DNA of 64,000 nucleotides from Thiomonas sp. FB-Cd (GCF_000733775.1 NZ_JPOE01000002.1:2604001-2668000); one strand, 5' to 3'. Counted from the first letter of the stretch, positions 45,851 to 55,606 are shown. Made by a program: numbers and translations. Notes: generated by a model from the letters alone, not told the origin.

Positions 45851-46746
45851 AAGTTGCAGGTATTCGACAGCAGCCGAAATGGGCCCAGACGGCGGGGCAG
45901 TTTTACGCCCTGACCAAACCGCGAGTGGTGCAACTCATCGTGTTCTGTGCAGTCATCGGCATGTTCCTCGCAACTCCGGGGCTTCCATCTTGGCGCCCGC
46001 TGGTGTTCGGCACTCTGGGTATCTGGCTCGTGGCTAGCGCTGCGGCCGCGTTCAACTGTCTAGTCGAGCAGAAGATTGACGCGGTGATGCGTCGCACCTC
46101 CTGGCGGCCCTCGGCCACTGGGGAACTGGGCACGGCCTCGATCATCGCCTTCTCAAGTGTATTGTGCGCGTTGGGCATCGCGATGCTCGATACCGAGGTC
46201 AACGCTCTGACCATGTGGCTAACCTTTGGAACTTTCATTGGGTACGCGGTAATTTATACCGTGTTCCTCAAGCCCGCGACGCCACAAAACATCGTTATCG
46301 GAGGCGCCTCGGGCGCGATGCCTCCAGTGCTCGGATGGGCGGCCATCACGGGTGACGTCTCGGCGCAGGCGCTGCTCCTGTTTCTCATCATTTTCCTGTG
46401 GACCCCACCGCATTTCTGGGCGCTAGCGCTGTACCGCACGGAGGATTATCGAAAGTCTGGCTTGCCTATGCTTCCAGTCACCCACGGTTCGGACTACACC
46501 CGACTGCAATCACTGCTGTACACGCTGCTTCTTTCGGCGGCCAGCCTCATGCCCTTTGCCATGCACATGAGCGGCATCCTCTACGCCGTGGCCGCTGTGC
46601 TACTCGACTCCATATTCGTTGCCTACGCCTGGGAACTAAAGCAGCGCTACAGCGATGCACTCGCGCGCAAGATGTTCCGCTATTCGATCCTTTACCTCTC
46701 GCTGCTGTTCGCGGCGATGTTGGTGGATCACTATTGGATGTTCTGA
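45847..46746 (+). CDS. ctaB: Heme O synthase (protoheme IX farnesyltransferase)
   Basis: 299 residues from ATG 45847. UbiA-superfamily prenyltransferase with about eight membrane helices; the Asp-rich site [19 protein letters not shown] (N..xxD..MxRT) and [20 protein letters not shown] and [20 protein letters not shown] are CtaB hallmarks. Adds a farnesyl to heme B for heme-copper oxidases. Faces coxA with the cytochrome c genes between, convergent. Confidence 0.96.
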   Translation: MKVAGIRQQPKWAQTAGQFYALTKPRVVQLIVFCAVIGMFLATPGLPSWRPLVFGTLGIWLVASAAAAFNCLVEQKIDAVMRRTSWRPSATGELGTASIIAFSSVLCALGIAMLDTEVNALTMWLTFGTFIGYAVIYTVFLKPATPQNIVIGGASGAMPPVLGWAAITGDVSAQALLLFLIIFLWTPPHFWALALYRTEDYRKSGLPMLPVTHGSDYTRLQSLLYTLLLSAASLMPFAMHMSGILYAVAAVLLDSIFVAYAWELKQRYSDALARKMFRYSILYLSLLFAAMLVDHYWMF

Positions 46747-46819
46747 ACCCACGCCACACAGAAAAGAGATGCCAGTATCGGCGGCCCTTTCGTTCCAGGG
46801 GAATGACCCCAGCGTTCGG

Positions 46820-47185
46820 TCAATGCATCTCGCCGCGAATGTCGAGCGGTCCTGTAAGGCTGGCCACATAGGCTGCGATGTCATGCAATTGCTGCGCATC
46901 GTACTGCGCCACCATGCCACCCATGATGGGGTTGCTGCGGCCATACAGGGGCGTCTTATGCTTGCTCTGATATTGCTGCAGGGCATGAAACAGATAGGAC
47001 TCGCACTGGCCAGAAACGACTGGGTAGCTGGGGGCGACGGATTTGTCGAGGCTGGCGCCATGGCAGGCGATGCAGCCGCCCTTGTTGACCAACTCCTCGC
47101 CCTTCTTCATGTCGGCGGCATGCTCCGCGCCGACGAATGCCAAAACCGCGGCAGTCAGGGGCAGTCCTCCGAACATGCGATTCAT
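46820..47185 (-). CDS. Small class I cytochrome c
   Basis: 121 residues from ATG 47185. Signal peptide MNRMFGGLPLTAAVLAFVGA EHA, heme motif CIACH (about 38-42), distal Met in YGRSNPIMGGMVAQY, and a closing helix DIAAYVASLTGPLDIRGE. Resembles c4/c5-type single-heme proteins, soluble in the periplasm, probably an electron donor to the oxidase. The start overlaps the stop of the preceding, broken cytochrome gene. Confidence 0.9.
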   Translation of the reverse strand: MNRMFGGLPLTAAVLAFVGAEHAADMKKGEELVNKGGCIACHGASLDKSVAPSYPVVSGQCESYLFHALQQYQSKHKTPLYGRSNPIMGGMVAQYDAQQLHDIAAYVASLTGPLDIRGEMH

Positions 47186-47546
47186 CTGGGCGTTTCCCAC
47201 TTGACGCTCACGTCCTTGGGCAGGGCGTAATAGGCGGCCATGTTGGCCATTTCCTTGTTGTCAGGGAACTGGCGATGGCTTTCATGGTCGCGTTGCGACG
47301 CGCGCCGCTGCGGTAGTCCTGCAGGGCCTGCACGATGTAGCCCGCGCTCTGGCCATTCAGCATGGGTACGTCGTACACCTTGGGAAAGTCGACTTTGTAG
47401 CCACCACCGACGTTGTAGCAGCCTTCGCACATGAAGATCTTGCTTTTACCGGCAGCAGCGCCACCTGTCGCGGTTTGGGCTTGTGCGACGGGTGTGACGC
47501 TCAAGGCCGAGATGAGCAAAACGGAGCGAAGACGAATCGATGTCAT
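47182..47546 (-). pseudogene. Second cytochrome c, heme His lost and frameshifted
   Basis: Signal peptide MTSIRLRSVLLISALSVTPV AQA, then FMCEGCYNVGG, where the heme motif CxxCH reads CEGCY (codon TAC for CAC), so the proximal His is missing. The match runs to MKAIASSL and then jumps frame near 47265 to PDNKEMANMAAYYALPKDVS, ending at 47182. A point change and a frameshift together mark a dead gene. It was the partner of the intact cytochrome c that follows, perhaps a former di-heme pair. Confidence 0.8.
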
Positions 47547-47616
47547 GGAGACTGCTGAGCAGATAGTGCAGAGAACCGGGTGAGTTTGAAGGGCTTGCAC
47601 AGAATGCCGGACGCAA

Positions 47617-49251
47617 TTATTTATACGCCAGCACCCGTGTTGCTGTCTCATCGAGGAGGGGAGGCGTCGTGTAGGTGTGGAAAGGTGCGGGGGAAGGAAT
47701 TTCCCACTCCAAGCCGCGCGCGCCTTCCCAGGGCCGTTGCGGCGCCCTTTCGCCCTTGCCACGTAGTACAGGAATGACGACGGCAAAAAGAAAATACGCC
47801 TGCGCCAAGCCAAAGCCGAACGCACCGATCGACGAGATCATGTTGAAATCGGTGAACTGTACTGGATAGTCGGCATAGCGGCGGACCATGCCGGCGAGCC
47901 CAAGGAAATGTTGGGGGAAAAAGGCAATGTTAAAGCTGATGAGCGAAGCCCAGAAGTGAATCTTTCCCGCGGTTTCGCTGTACATCACCCCCGTCCATTT
48001 CGGCGACCAGTAATAGAACGCCATGAAAATGGCGAACAAGGCGCCAGCAACAAGCACGTAGTGAAAGTGGGCGACCACGTAATAGGTGTTGTGAACATAA
48101 GTGTCGATTGGTGCCATTGCCAGGACTAGACCTGAAAACCCGCCCATCGCGAACACGAAAATGAAACCAATGGCCCACAGCATTGGCGTCTCGAAGCTGA
48201 GCGAGCCACGCCACATGGTCGCGACCCAGTTGAAAATCTTGACTCCAGTGGGGACCGCGATCAACATCGAGCCGTACATGAAAAATAACTGACCAGTCGC
48301 CGGCATGCCGGCGGTGAACATGTGGTGGGCCCAGACCAAGAAAGACAGGATCGCGATCGACGCCAAGGCGTACACCATCGAGCTGTAGCCAAACAACGGT
48401 TTGCGTGCGAAGGTAGGCACGACCATGCTCATAATGCCAAAGGCCGGCAAAATCATCACGTAGACCTCGGGGTGTCCGAAGAACCAGAAAAGATGCTGGT
48501 AGAGCACGGGGTCACCGCCACCGGCTGCCGTGAAAAACGTTGTGCCAAAGTGACGGTCAGTTAGCGTCATCGTGACGGCACCGGCCAGCACCGGCATGAT
48601 GGCGATAAGAAGATAGGCGGTGATCAACCAAGCCCAGACGAAAAGGGGCAACTTCATCAGGCTCATTCCAGGAGCGCGCATGTTCAGGATGGTGACGATG
48701 ATGTTGATCGACCCCATGATGCTCGACGCACCCATGATGTGAACGGCGAATATCACCAAATCCATGCCCATGCCTTGTTGGATGGTCAGCGGTGCATACA
48801 ACGACCAACCTGTATCGGGTGCGCCGCCAGGCACGAAGAAGGAAGTCGTCAGCAAAAGGGCTGCCGGAATCAGTAACCAAAAACTCAGGTTGTTCATGCG
48901 CGGGAATGCCATATCCGGCGCGCCGATTTGCAGCGGGATCATCCAGTTGGCCAACCCAACGAACGCTGGCATCACCGCGCCGAAGATCATCATGAGTCCG
49001 TGCATCGTGCTAATGGACAGAAACAATTGTGGATTGAGGAATTGGATGCCAGGCTCGAACAGCTCAGCGCGAATTAGCATCGCCAGGATGCCCCCTTCGA
49101 ACAGCATGAACAATGCGAACACCAAGTACATCGTGCCGATATCTTTGTGATTCGTGGAGAAAAACCAACGCCGCAAACCATGAGGATGGCCTTCGTGGCC
49201 GCTCGCCGAAACGCGAGACGCGAACGTGTAGGAATCGAGTTTGGCGCTCAT
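47617..49251 (-). CDS. coxA: Cytochrome c oxidase subunit I (A-type heme-copper oxidase)
   Basis: 544 residues from ATG 49251 behind AGGAGG. Twelve helices expected. Low-spin heme His in TMHGLMMIFG, CuB and cross-linked Tyr in FGHPEVYVMILPAFG (A1-type Glu before Val), HHMFTAGMP, and the heme ligands in AHFHYVLVAG. Reduces O2 to water and pumps protons. No coxB, coxC or ctaG is beside it; upstream lies an IS630 copy, so subunit II was probably lost or moved. A half NsrR-like site is present upstream (49330-49352). Confidence 0.95.
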   Translation of the reverse strand: MSAKLDSYTFASRVSASGHEGHPHGLRRWFFSTNHKDIGTMYLVFALFMLFEGGILAMLIRAELFEPGIQFLNPQLFLSISTMHGLMMIFGAVMPAFVGLANWMIPLQIGAPDMAFPRMNNLSFWLLIPAALLLTTSFFVPGGAPDTGWSLYAPLTIQQGMGMDLVIFAVHIMGASSIMGSINIIVTILNMRAPGMSLMKLPLFVWAWLITAYLLIAIMPVLAGAVTMTLTDRHFGTTFFTAAGGGDPVLYQHLFWFFGHPEVYVMILPAFGIMSMVVPTFARKPLFGYSSMVYALASIAILSFLVWAHHMFTAGMPATGQLFFMYGSMLIAVPTGVKIFNWVATMWRGSLSFETPMLWAIGFIFVFAMGGFSGLVLAMAPIDTYVHNTYYVVAHFHYVLVAGALFAIFMAFYYWSPKWTGVMYSETAGKIHFWASLISFNIAFFPQHFLGLAGMVRRYADYPVQFTDFNMISSIGAFGFGLAQAYFLFAVVIPVLRGKGERAPQRPWEGARGLEWEIPSPAPFHTYTTPPLLDETATRVLAYK

Positions 49252-49429
49252 GATTTGTGCCTCCTGAAGCGGAACATGCCCGACATTGCGGAATGCGGTG
49301 AATAACGTCGCCGACGACCGGGCGCTTATAGGTTCATCATAAATGCATGTTTTCTCATGCAACCACATGATTTCCCTGATGGCAGCATGGCCAAACCCGC
49401 TATGAAACGGGCCGCACGCGCGTCGTCTC

Positions 49430-50546
49430 TATAGATAAGGCCCAATAAAATATGAACTTTCAGCAAGTTTTTTGATCCATTGATGATGGAAAAAGAAAAC
49501 GCAAGAAAGCAAACACTGGAGCAACTTCACGAGCGGCGCAAGCAAGTCGTGAGGTTGCACAAGCGGGGCGTCAAGATCATGCAGATCGTGGACATGACGG
49601 GGCTGAGCTACCCGCCCGTTCGAGCGGCCATTGACTTGTACGAGGCTGGCGGCTGGAGCGCCATCCGGCCGACTCGGCGCGGACGCGCCAGAGGCGACGG
49701 TCGGGTGCTCAGTCAAGCGCAAGAAGAGACGATCCAGCGCCTGATCATTGACACGCGTCCCGAGCAACTCAAGATGGACTTTCACCTGTGGAGCCGCGCT
49801 GCAGTGATGCAGCTCATTGAACAGGAGTTCGACATCAAACTGCAGGTGCGCAGCGTTGGAAAGTACCTCACCCGCTGGGGCTTTACGCCACAAAAGCCGA
49901 TCAAGCGAGCCTATGAGCAAAGCCCCGCGGCGGTGCAGGCTTGGCTGGAAGGCGAATACCCCGCCATCGAGCAGCGCGCCAGGGCTGAGGGCGCGGAAAT
50001 TCACTGGGGAGACGAAACCGCGCTGGTCAACACGGACGTGCGCGGCAGAAGCTTTGCCCCTGCGGGCAAAACCCCGGTGGCGATGGCGGTGGGCGGCACG
50101 CGCCAGAAGCTCTCGATGATCGCCACGGTCACCAACCAGGGCAAGACCCGCTGGATGATCATCGACGAGGCGTTTGACGCCGACAAGCTGATCGAGTTCT
50201 TGCAGGCGTTGATCAAGGATGCAGGCAAGAAGGTGTTCCTGATTCTGGACAACCTGAGGGTGCATCACAGCAAGTTGGTGAAGGCGTGGGTGGCCTTGCA
50301 CAACGCGCAGATCGAGCTGTTTTACCTGCCAAGCTACAGCCCCCAACTCAACCCTGAGGAGAGGCTCAACGCCGATCTCAAGCAGGAGATGGGCAAACGC
50401 GTGCCGGTGCGAACCAAGGCCAAGTTACGCGAAGCTGCCAACGACCACATGGCGAGGCTGGAACAAAACCCGCAGCGTGTGATGAGCTACTTCCAGGACC
50501 GGCATGTTCGCTACGCAGCTTAATACTTCACAGGGCCGGAGCAATA
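49430..50546 (+). mobile_element. IS630-family element, copy 3 (apparently intact)
   Basis: Imperfect 26-bp ends TATAGATAAGGCCC... (from 49430) and ...GGGCCGGAGCAATA (to 50546), each with TA. Nearly identical by eye to copy 4 at 60429, in the same orientation. Inserted 180 bases upstream of coxA. Confidence 0.92.
49486..50523 (+). CDS. IS630-family transposase
   Basis: 345 residues if started at MEKENARKQ (ATG 49486), the same length as copy 1; two codons upstream could also serve. HTH region with QIVDMTGLSYPPVRAAIDLY, then WGDETALVNTD, LILDNLRVHHSKLV and YSPQLNPEERLNADLK supply the DDE triad. Frame open; potentially active and able to mobilise the related copy 4 ends. Confidence 0.95.
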   Translation: MEKENARKQTLEQLHERRKQVVRLHKRGVKIMQIVDMTGLSYPPVRAAIDLYEAGGWSAIRPTRRGRARGDGRVLSQAQEETIQRLIIDTRPEQLKMDFHLWSRAAVMQLIEQEFDIKLQVRSVGKYLTRWGFTPQKPIKRAYEQSPAAVQAWLEGEYPAIEQRARAEGAEIHWGDETALVNTDVRGRSFAPAGKTPVAMAVGGTRQKLSMIATVTNQGKTRWMIIDEAFDADKLIEFLQALIKDAGKKVFLILDNLRVHHSKLVKAWVALHNAQIELFYLPSYSPQLNPEERLNADLKQEMGKRVPVRTKAKLREAANDHMARLEQNPQRVMSYFQDRHVRYAA

Positions 50547-50940
50547 ACCTCAAGGCATGCAGCGGTGGACCCGAGAACCCCTTGTTCGATTCTGGCCTTG
50601 TACTTGCAATAGGTTCTTGAATGAACCGATCGTATGCCTCGATGGATCGCACCAACCAAAGGAAGCCCCCCGTTCGGCACGACGTTAACGCAGCAATTAA
50701 GCATGACGCCATCCGGTCATGCTCGCACGAAAGGGTGGTATTTCAGAGGGGTGATTGATTGGCAGCGACGGTCTTCAAAGCGGGAGGGTTTCATCGCTGA
50801 CGGATATGGCCATCCGGCATGGCCGCACGCCAAACTGGAGACGCAGCAATAGGTGGAAGGCTCCTTGAGAGATGGCTTAACCGCCTCGGCTGCGAGACCG
50901 CGGATCGTCGTGCAGTGCTTGAAAGGCCCCAACCGAGCCC
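50547..50940. other. 395-base stretch between IS630 copy 3 and IS256
   Basis: Short frames only; a piece at about 50815-50940 reads AAIGGRLLERWLNRLGCETA but is not recognised. Probably IS debris. Confidence 0.3.
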
Positions 50941-52353
50941 GTCAGGAATTTTGTGTGCGAGGCATAGCATGAGAATCAGGAGCATGTATGCCAAGCAAGA
51001 CGAAGTTGAAGAACGCGGCCATTGCGGCCAGGTCGGCGGCATTGCCGTCCATTCCCAAGGAACTGCTTGATCAGTTCGTGAGCGGGCCGATGACGGGCGC
51101 GGAGGTCAACGCCGCATCGATGGCGTTCAAGAAGGCCTTGATCGAGCGAGCCCTGGGGGCCGAACTCGGCCGCTACCCGAGTGGCCAAGCCAGGCCGGAG
51201 GCGACGAGCAATCATCGCAACGGCACGAGCGGCAAGACGGTCATGACAGGGGATGGCACGCTGCGGCTTGATGTGCCGCGGGATCGCGATGGCAGTTTCG
51301 AGCCGCTGCTCATTGGCAAGCACGAACGCCGTTTCACCGGGTTCGACGACAAGATCATCGCCATGTATGCGCGCGGGATGACGGTGCGCGAGGTCCAGGG
51401 CTTCCTGGCCGATCAGTATGGGGTGGACGTCTCGCCCGAGTTCATCAGCAGCGTGACCGACGCCGTCATGGCCGAGGTCGGTGCCTGGCAGGCTCGCCCG
51501 CTGGAGCCGATGTACCCGGTGGTGTTCTTCGACGCGCTGCGCGTGAAGATCCGTGAGGACGCGGTGGTGCGCAACAAGGCCATTTACCTGGCACTGGGGG
51601 TGCTGCCCGACGGCACGCGCGACATCCTCGGGCTGTGGATCGAGAACACCGAAGGCGCCAAGTTCTGGATGAAGGTGTTCAACGACCTGAAGCCCCGGAG
51701 CGTGGCCGACATCCTGATCGCCGTCACCGACGGCCTCAAGGGCATGCCCGAGGCGCTGGGGGCGGTCTACCCAGGCACCACGCTGCAGACCTGCATCGTG
51801 CACCTGATCCGCAACAGCCTGGACTTTGCCAGTTGGAAGGACCGCAAGCTGCTGGCCGCGGCGATCAAGCCGATCTACACGGCCACCAGTGCCGAGGCGG
51901 CGCAGGCCGAGCTGGACGCCTTCGAGCAGGGCCCCTGGGGGCAGAAGTTCCCCACGGTCGTGGCGGCGTGGCGTGGCGCCGCGCCTGGGGCCGCGTGATC
52001 CCGTTCTTCGCATTCCCGCCGGCGGTGCGCCGAGTGATCTACACCACGAACGCGATCGAGAGCATCAACGCGCGGCTGCGCTTTGATCTCAAGACCCGCG
52101 GGCACTTCCCCAGCGACGACGCAGCGGCCAAGCTGATCTGGCTGGCCCTGCGCAACATCACGGCCGACTGGGGCCGGGCGGCGAACCACTGGAAAGAGGC
52201 CATGAATCAATTCGCGATCCTCTATGCCGACCGCTTCACCAAACCCATTGCGTAAGATGACCACCGACTTTCCCACGGCGTCGCTCGGTTCGTCGCAAGC
52301 GCCGACCGACGCCGTGGAAAAGTCTCCCGCGCCTCAAACACAAAAATCCGGAC
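50941..52353 (+). mobile_element. IS256-family element
   Basis: Ends pair imperfectly: GTCAGGAATTTTGTGTGCGA GGC at 50941-50963 against the reverse of 52331-52353 (GTCCGGATTTTTGTGTTTGA GGC), with 19 of 23 matching. About 1.41 kb with one frameshifted transposase. No clear 8-9 bp target duplication remains. Confidence 0.85.
50988..52255 (+). pseudogene. IS256-family transposase with one frameshift
   Basis: First frame to 51998 gives MPSKTKLKNAAIAARSAALP, HRNGTSGKTVMTGDGTLRLD, YPVVFFDALRVKIREDAVVR (first Asp) and TTLQTCIVHLIRNSLDFASW. Near 51975 the match moves frame to RVIPFFAFPPAVRRVIYTTN and AIESINARLRFDLKTRGHFP, ending at 52255 with the catalytic Glu. Needs the shift repaired, or a programmed slip, to be active. 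Confidence 0.88.
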
Positions 52354-52495
52354 ATCCCCCCAACCCAGCCTGAACGAACAGTTCAATACAAAGGCCACCT
52401 GCTTGCCCTCCTGGCCTTTGCGAACTAAAAAGAAAAAATACGAACTCGCTTTTTGAAGCATTGCGGTGGCAACGAAGTAAACAGGCTATTTGGCT

Positions 52496-52548
52496 GGGAT
52501 CATGCCGCCAAGTGTACGGCGCGGCATGATCCCGTCCTCCCGAGGAGG
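52496..52548 (+). promoter_or_regulatory. Structured leader with occluded ribosome site ahead of sdhB
   Basis: A perfect 13-bp stem GGGATCATGCCGC/GCGGCATGATCCC (52496-52508 and 52521-52533, 12-base loop) is followed at once by CCTCC-CGA-GGAGG (52536-52548), in which the GGAGG ribosome site of sdhB (ATG 52554) can pair with the CCTCC before it. This could control translation, or be a terminator/antiterminator arrangement. No T-run follows the long stem. Confidence 0.5.
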
Positions 52549-52553
52549 CGTTG

Positions 52554-53252
52554 ATGCATAGGTTTGAGGTCTTTCGTTACGATCCTGATACTGATTCCAA
52601 GCCATTCATGCAGACTTACACTCTTGAAGTCGACGCCGGCGACCACATGCTTCTGGATGTCTTGTTACGGCTTAAGAGAATCGATGAAACTTTGAGCTTC
52701 CGACGCTCTTGCCGCGAAGGCATCTGCGGATCCGACGCCATGAACATCAATGGCAAGAACGGACTGGCTTGCATCACCAGCATGCACGAACTTCCGACCA
52801 GGATCGTGCTCAAACCTCTTCCTGGGATGCCAGTCATCCGCGATCTCATCGTCGACATGACGGAGTTTTTCGCCCAATACCACTCCGTCAAACCGTACTT
52901 GATCAACGACCAACCACCTCCCGAAAAAGAACGCCTGCAGTCTCCGCAGGAGCGCGACAAGCTCAATGGACTGTACGAGTGCATCCTGTGTGCTTGTTGC
53001 TCGTCAGCCTGTCCGAGTTATTGGTGGAATCCGGATAAATACGTGGGCCCAGCGGGATTGCTGCAGGCCTACCGCTTTCTTGTGGACAGTCGCGACCGGG
53101 CAACTGAACGACGGCTTGACAATCTCGACGATCCGTATCGCCTGTTTCGCTGCCGGTCCATCCTGAATTGCGTCGACGTCTGCCCCAAAGGCTTGGTGCC
53201 CGTGGGCGCGATCAATGAAATCAAGGCGATGATGCTGCGACGTAACGTTTGA
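52554..53252 (+). CDS. sdhB: Succinate dehydrogenase/fumarate reductase iron-sulfur subunit
   Basis: 232 residues from ATG 52554, six bases after GGAGG. N-terminal 2Fe-2S ferredoxin domain with SCREGICGSDAMNINGKNGL AC, and C-terminal clusters ECILCACCSSACPSYWWN and CRSILNCVDVCPKGLVP for the 4Fe-4S and 3Fe-4S centres. It carries electrons from the flavoprotein to quinone in complex II. sdhC, sdhD and sdhA are not adjacent, so it is an orphan, probably moved by the flanking IS256 and IS66 elements, or a paralogue. Confidence 0.94.
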   Translation: MHRFEVFRYDPDTDSKPFMQTYTLEVDAGDHMLLDVLLRLKRIDETLSFRRSCREGICGSDAMNINGKNGLACITSMHELPTRIVLKPLPGMPVIRDLIVDMTEFFAQYHSVKPYLINDQPPPEKERLQSPQERDKLNGLYECILCACCSSACPSYWWNPDKYVGPAGLLQAYRFLVDSRDRATERRLDNLDDPYRLFRCRSILNCVDVCPKGLVPVGAINEIKAMMLRRNV

Positions 53253-53342
53253 CGACGCTTCACCCGAGCTACGGAGCGAGGGCCAGCAGGTACCAGCCCT
53301 TTGCGTAAGTACGCCACGAGCGCGTACTAAACGGAGAAACAC

Positions 53343-53699
53343 ATGAATGACTCAATCAACGCAAATAAGCGCATACCTTCCAGCGAGATTGCCCCCTCTC
53401 GACAAACTCGACAGCAAGAAGATGAGCATCAAGAATGGCTGCTGGACGAAGCACTGGTCGAAAGTTTCCCGGCCAGTGATTCTCCCGCGATGTCGCTATA
53501 TGGTCCTCGAGACACCAGCGAACCTGGGCGCTCTCAATCGGGCGCTGAGCACGCTGCGCAGGCCGTTCCTTCAATGGAGTGCGATCAGTGCCATAAGCAA
53601 TTTGCTGAAACCGTCGCGCTGAGTTTCGAAGGCGCCGATTACGTTTATCACTTTTGTAGCGCAGATTGCTTCGACTCGTTCACGAACACTGCGGGCTGA
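53343..53699 (+). CDS. Small protein with DEALxESFPASDSPA motif and Cys-rich tail
   Basis: 118 residues. The first half has the short motif LLDEALVESFPASDSPAMSL, seen in many small uncharacterised bacterial proteins. The second half, MECDQCHKQFAETVALSFEG then YVYHFCSADCFDSF, has CxxC...CxxxC spacing like TRASH/YHS metal-binding modules. It may bind a metal ion. A GGAGAAAC ribosome site precedes it. It follows sdhB by 90 bases. Confidence 0.7.
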   Translation: MNDSINANKRIPSSEIAPSRQTRQQEDEHQEWLLDEALVESFPASDSPAMSLYGPRDTSEPGRSQSGAEHAAQAVPSMECDQCHKQFAETVALSFEGADYVYHFCSADCFDSFTNTAG

Positions 53700-53990
53700 C
53701 GAGACAAGCCAAATCCGAAATTACCGTGGGCTCAGCCTCTAGGCGCTATCCGGCTCGTCGATTTATCGGCGACCGGCTTCGCCAGTGTCTACGTTTTCGC
53801 TTCACGAAAGCAAATGTTCGGTGATGACATAGGCTGATTGCGTCACGCGCAACACGTGCTGAATGCAGAATGTTTTGCACCCTACCCTGCTCGCTTTGAA
53901 CAGTGAAGCCGCAAGCGCCGAACCAGCGGCGGGGACGGTTCCCGACACGGGAGAGCCAACGCCCAGGCCTTTTGATTAGGAGTTTGTCGC
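53700..53990. other. 290-base stretch after the Cys-rich ORF
   Basis: No convincing frame; grades into the IS66 remnant. Confidence 0.3.
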
Positions 53991-54510
53991 GCTTGACCAA
54001 TGGTGAGCACATCGAGCTGGAGCTGCAGGGAAGTTCACACGGATCCCTGCTTGGGCGAGCGGTGGCGCGCATCGAATTCGTGGAACGCCGGCATCAGGCC
54101 GAGAAAGCATGATTTGCGCAGCGTGAAGCCGAGTTGAAGGCGGCGCTGGAGGCCGCGCAGGCACAGATCCGCGACCTTCGCCTGCGCGTGTTTGCCGCCA
54201 AGACGAAACAGTCGCGCTCGATCAACGCGGTGTGCCAGGTCAGCGCCGACCCGCCGCGGGCCAGCAGCGTGGGCGGCGCGGTCACGGTCGCACGCGCGCG
54301 CAGGCGTTGCCAGCCAGCGTCAAGGAGGTGACGCTGCAAGCGCAGTGTCCGCACTGCGGTCTCGGGTTGAGCGCGTTTCCCGATACCCAGGATGCCAAGA
54401 TTCTGGGGGTGGAGGTCAATGCGTACCGCCGCATCGTCCGCCGACACTGGCTTGCGGACGCACATATCGGGGCCTCAGTTAGCTTGAAGTCAAACGAAAT
54501 CGGGATTTGT
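53991..54510 (+). pseudogene. IS66-family transposase (TnpC) N-terminal remnant
   Basis: Pieces in different frames match the start of IS66 TnpC: HIELELQGSSHGSLLG..., a stop at 54109-54111, then AELKAALEAAQAQIRDLRLR VFAAKTKQS, RGQQRGRRGHGRTRAQ, and VTLQAQCPHCGLGLSAFPDT with VNAYRRIVRRH (zinc-ribbon region). It breaks off at about 54470. Catalytic domain absent. Confidence 0.75.
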
Positions 54511-54551
54511 TGATTTGCATCAAGTGGCAAGACTCAAAGCGGGCTTAAATG

Positions 54552-55450
54552 ATATCCGTAAATAATGCGATACGACCGGAACAGTGGGGCGCTTAGCGCA
54601 GGGGGCGTGATGCATGCAAAGCGGAAGGCACAATCGTGGGCGATAACGGATGATTTCTGGGCACGCGTGGAGCCGCTGATTCCGCAGCGCAGGCGAGTTG
54701 CTGACCGCCCGTACCTGCGAAAGGCCGGTGCCGGGCGGCCTGCCAAGTCCGCACGGTTGGTGTTCGAAGCCATCCTGTACGTGTTGCGCACGGGGTGCTC
54801 ATGGAAGGCCCTGCCAAAAGATCGCTTTGGCAGTGCAAGCTCTGTGCACCAGAGATTTTTGGATTGGGAGCGAGCGGGCGTTTTTGCATCGTTGTGGAGT
54901 GCTGGCATGGCCGAATGCGACGCGATGGAAGGCATCGCGTGGCATTGGCAGAGCATCGATGGGGCCATGTTCAAAGAGCCTCTGGCGCAAGAGGTCGTGG
55001 ACCACGGTCCCGCGGAGCGTAGAGACAACGGGAAGCAAGCGCCGCATTCTGGTGGACGGATTTGGCGTCCCCTAGTCCCTCGTCGTCATCGCGCCCAACG
55101 CCCGTGACACGCCCGGCCCCCTGCTGCGCTGCAGTGCATGGCGCAGGAAGCAAAAAACGCGGACTTTAGCGCCGGCTATCGAGGCTGGCCGATGGGTGCC
55201 ACCAAAATTTGCATGGCTGCCTCCCCGACGCGATGAATCGCGATTACGCGGCCGTCGCGAGGGGGTGGAACCTAGCGACGCGCAGACGCTAATGGAGCGT
55301 CGAGATTCAACGCAGTGAGGATAAGCGATTGCGGAAAGCGATCTTGGCAACGGAAAACGTGAGCGTAGCTTGCGCATGCTGGAGCCTCTGGATCCTGCCA
55401 TCAGCGGCAGGCATTAAGCGCTATCCAAGCGCATAGCTATTTACGGATAA
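54552..55450 (+). mobile_element. IS5-family element, decayed
   Basis: Ends ATATCCGTAAATA (54552-54564) and TATTTACGGATAA (55438-55450) are inverted repeats, enclosing about 900 bases, the size of IS5-group elements. The transposase is broken. Its right end lies 18-25 bases from the first -10-like box of the nor operon, so its insertion may have rewired that promoter. Confidence 0.75.
54610..55110 (+). pseudogene. IS5-family transposase remnant
   Basis: From ATG 54610: WAITDDFWARVEPLIPQRRR, GRPAKSARLVFEAILYVLRT GCSWKALP, and HWQSIDGAMFKEPLAQE (first catalytic Asp) match IS5/IS427-type transposases. Near 55015 the frame shifts to SVETTGSKRRILVDGFGVP, then a stop follows. The rest, to about 55200, is scrambled. 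Confidence 0.8.
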
Positions 55451-55466
55451 CTTATTATTTCGACTT

Positions 55467-55491
55467 TATAGTGGTATAGTGAATGCCTCTT
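55467..55491 (+). promoter_or_regulatory. nor operon promoter region with candidate NsrR-like site
   Basis: Two tandem TATAGT boxes (55467-55472 and 55475-55480) are possible -10 elements. TAGTGGTATAG-T-GAATGCCTCTT (55469-55491) is a half-good NsrR-like dyad: nine of eleven on the right arm, six on the left. It begins just 17-19 bases from the IS5 end. Weak evidence on its own. Confidence 0.35.
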
Positions 55492-55606
55492 TAGCCTTCT
55501 GAACATGATCTGCCTGAAGTGACATTCGCTGATGGCATCTTTCGTTGGCGAATGATGCGCAGAACGCGCGATGAGGGAGTTGGGCGGGCGCGGGACCGTG
55601 GGCACG

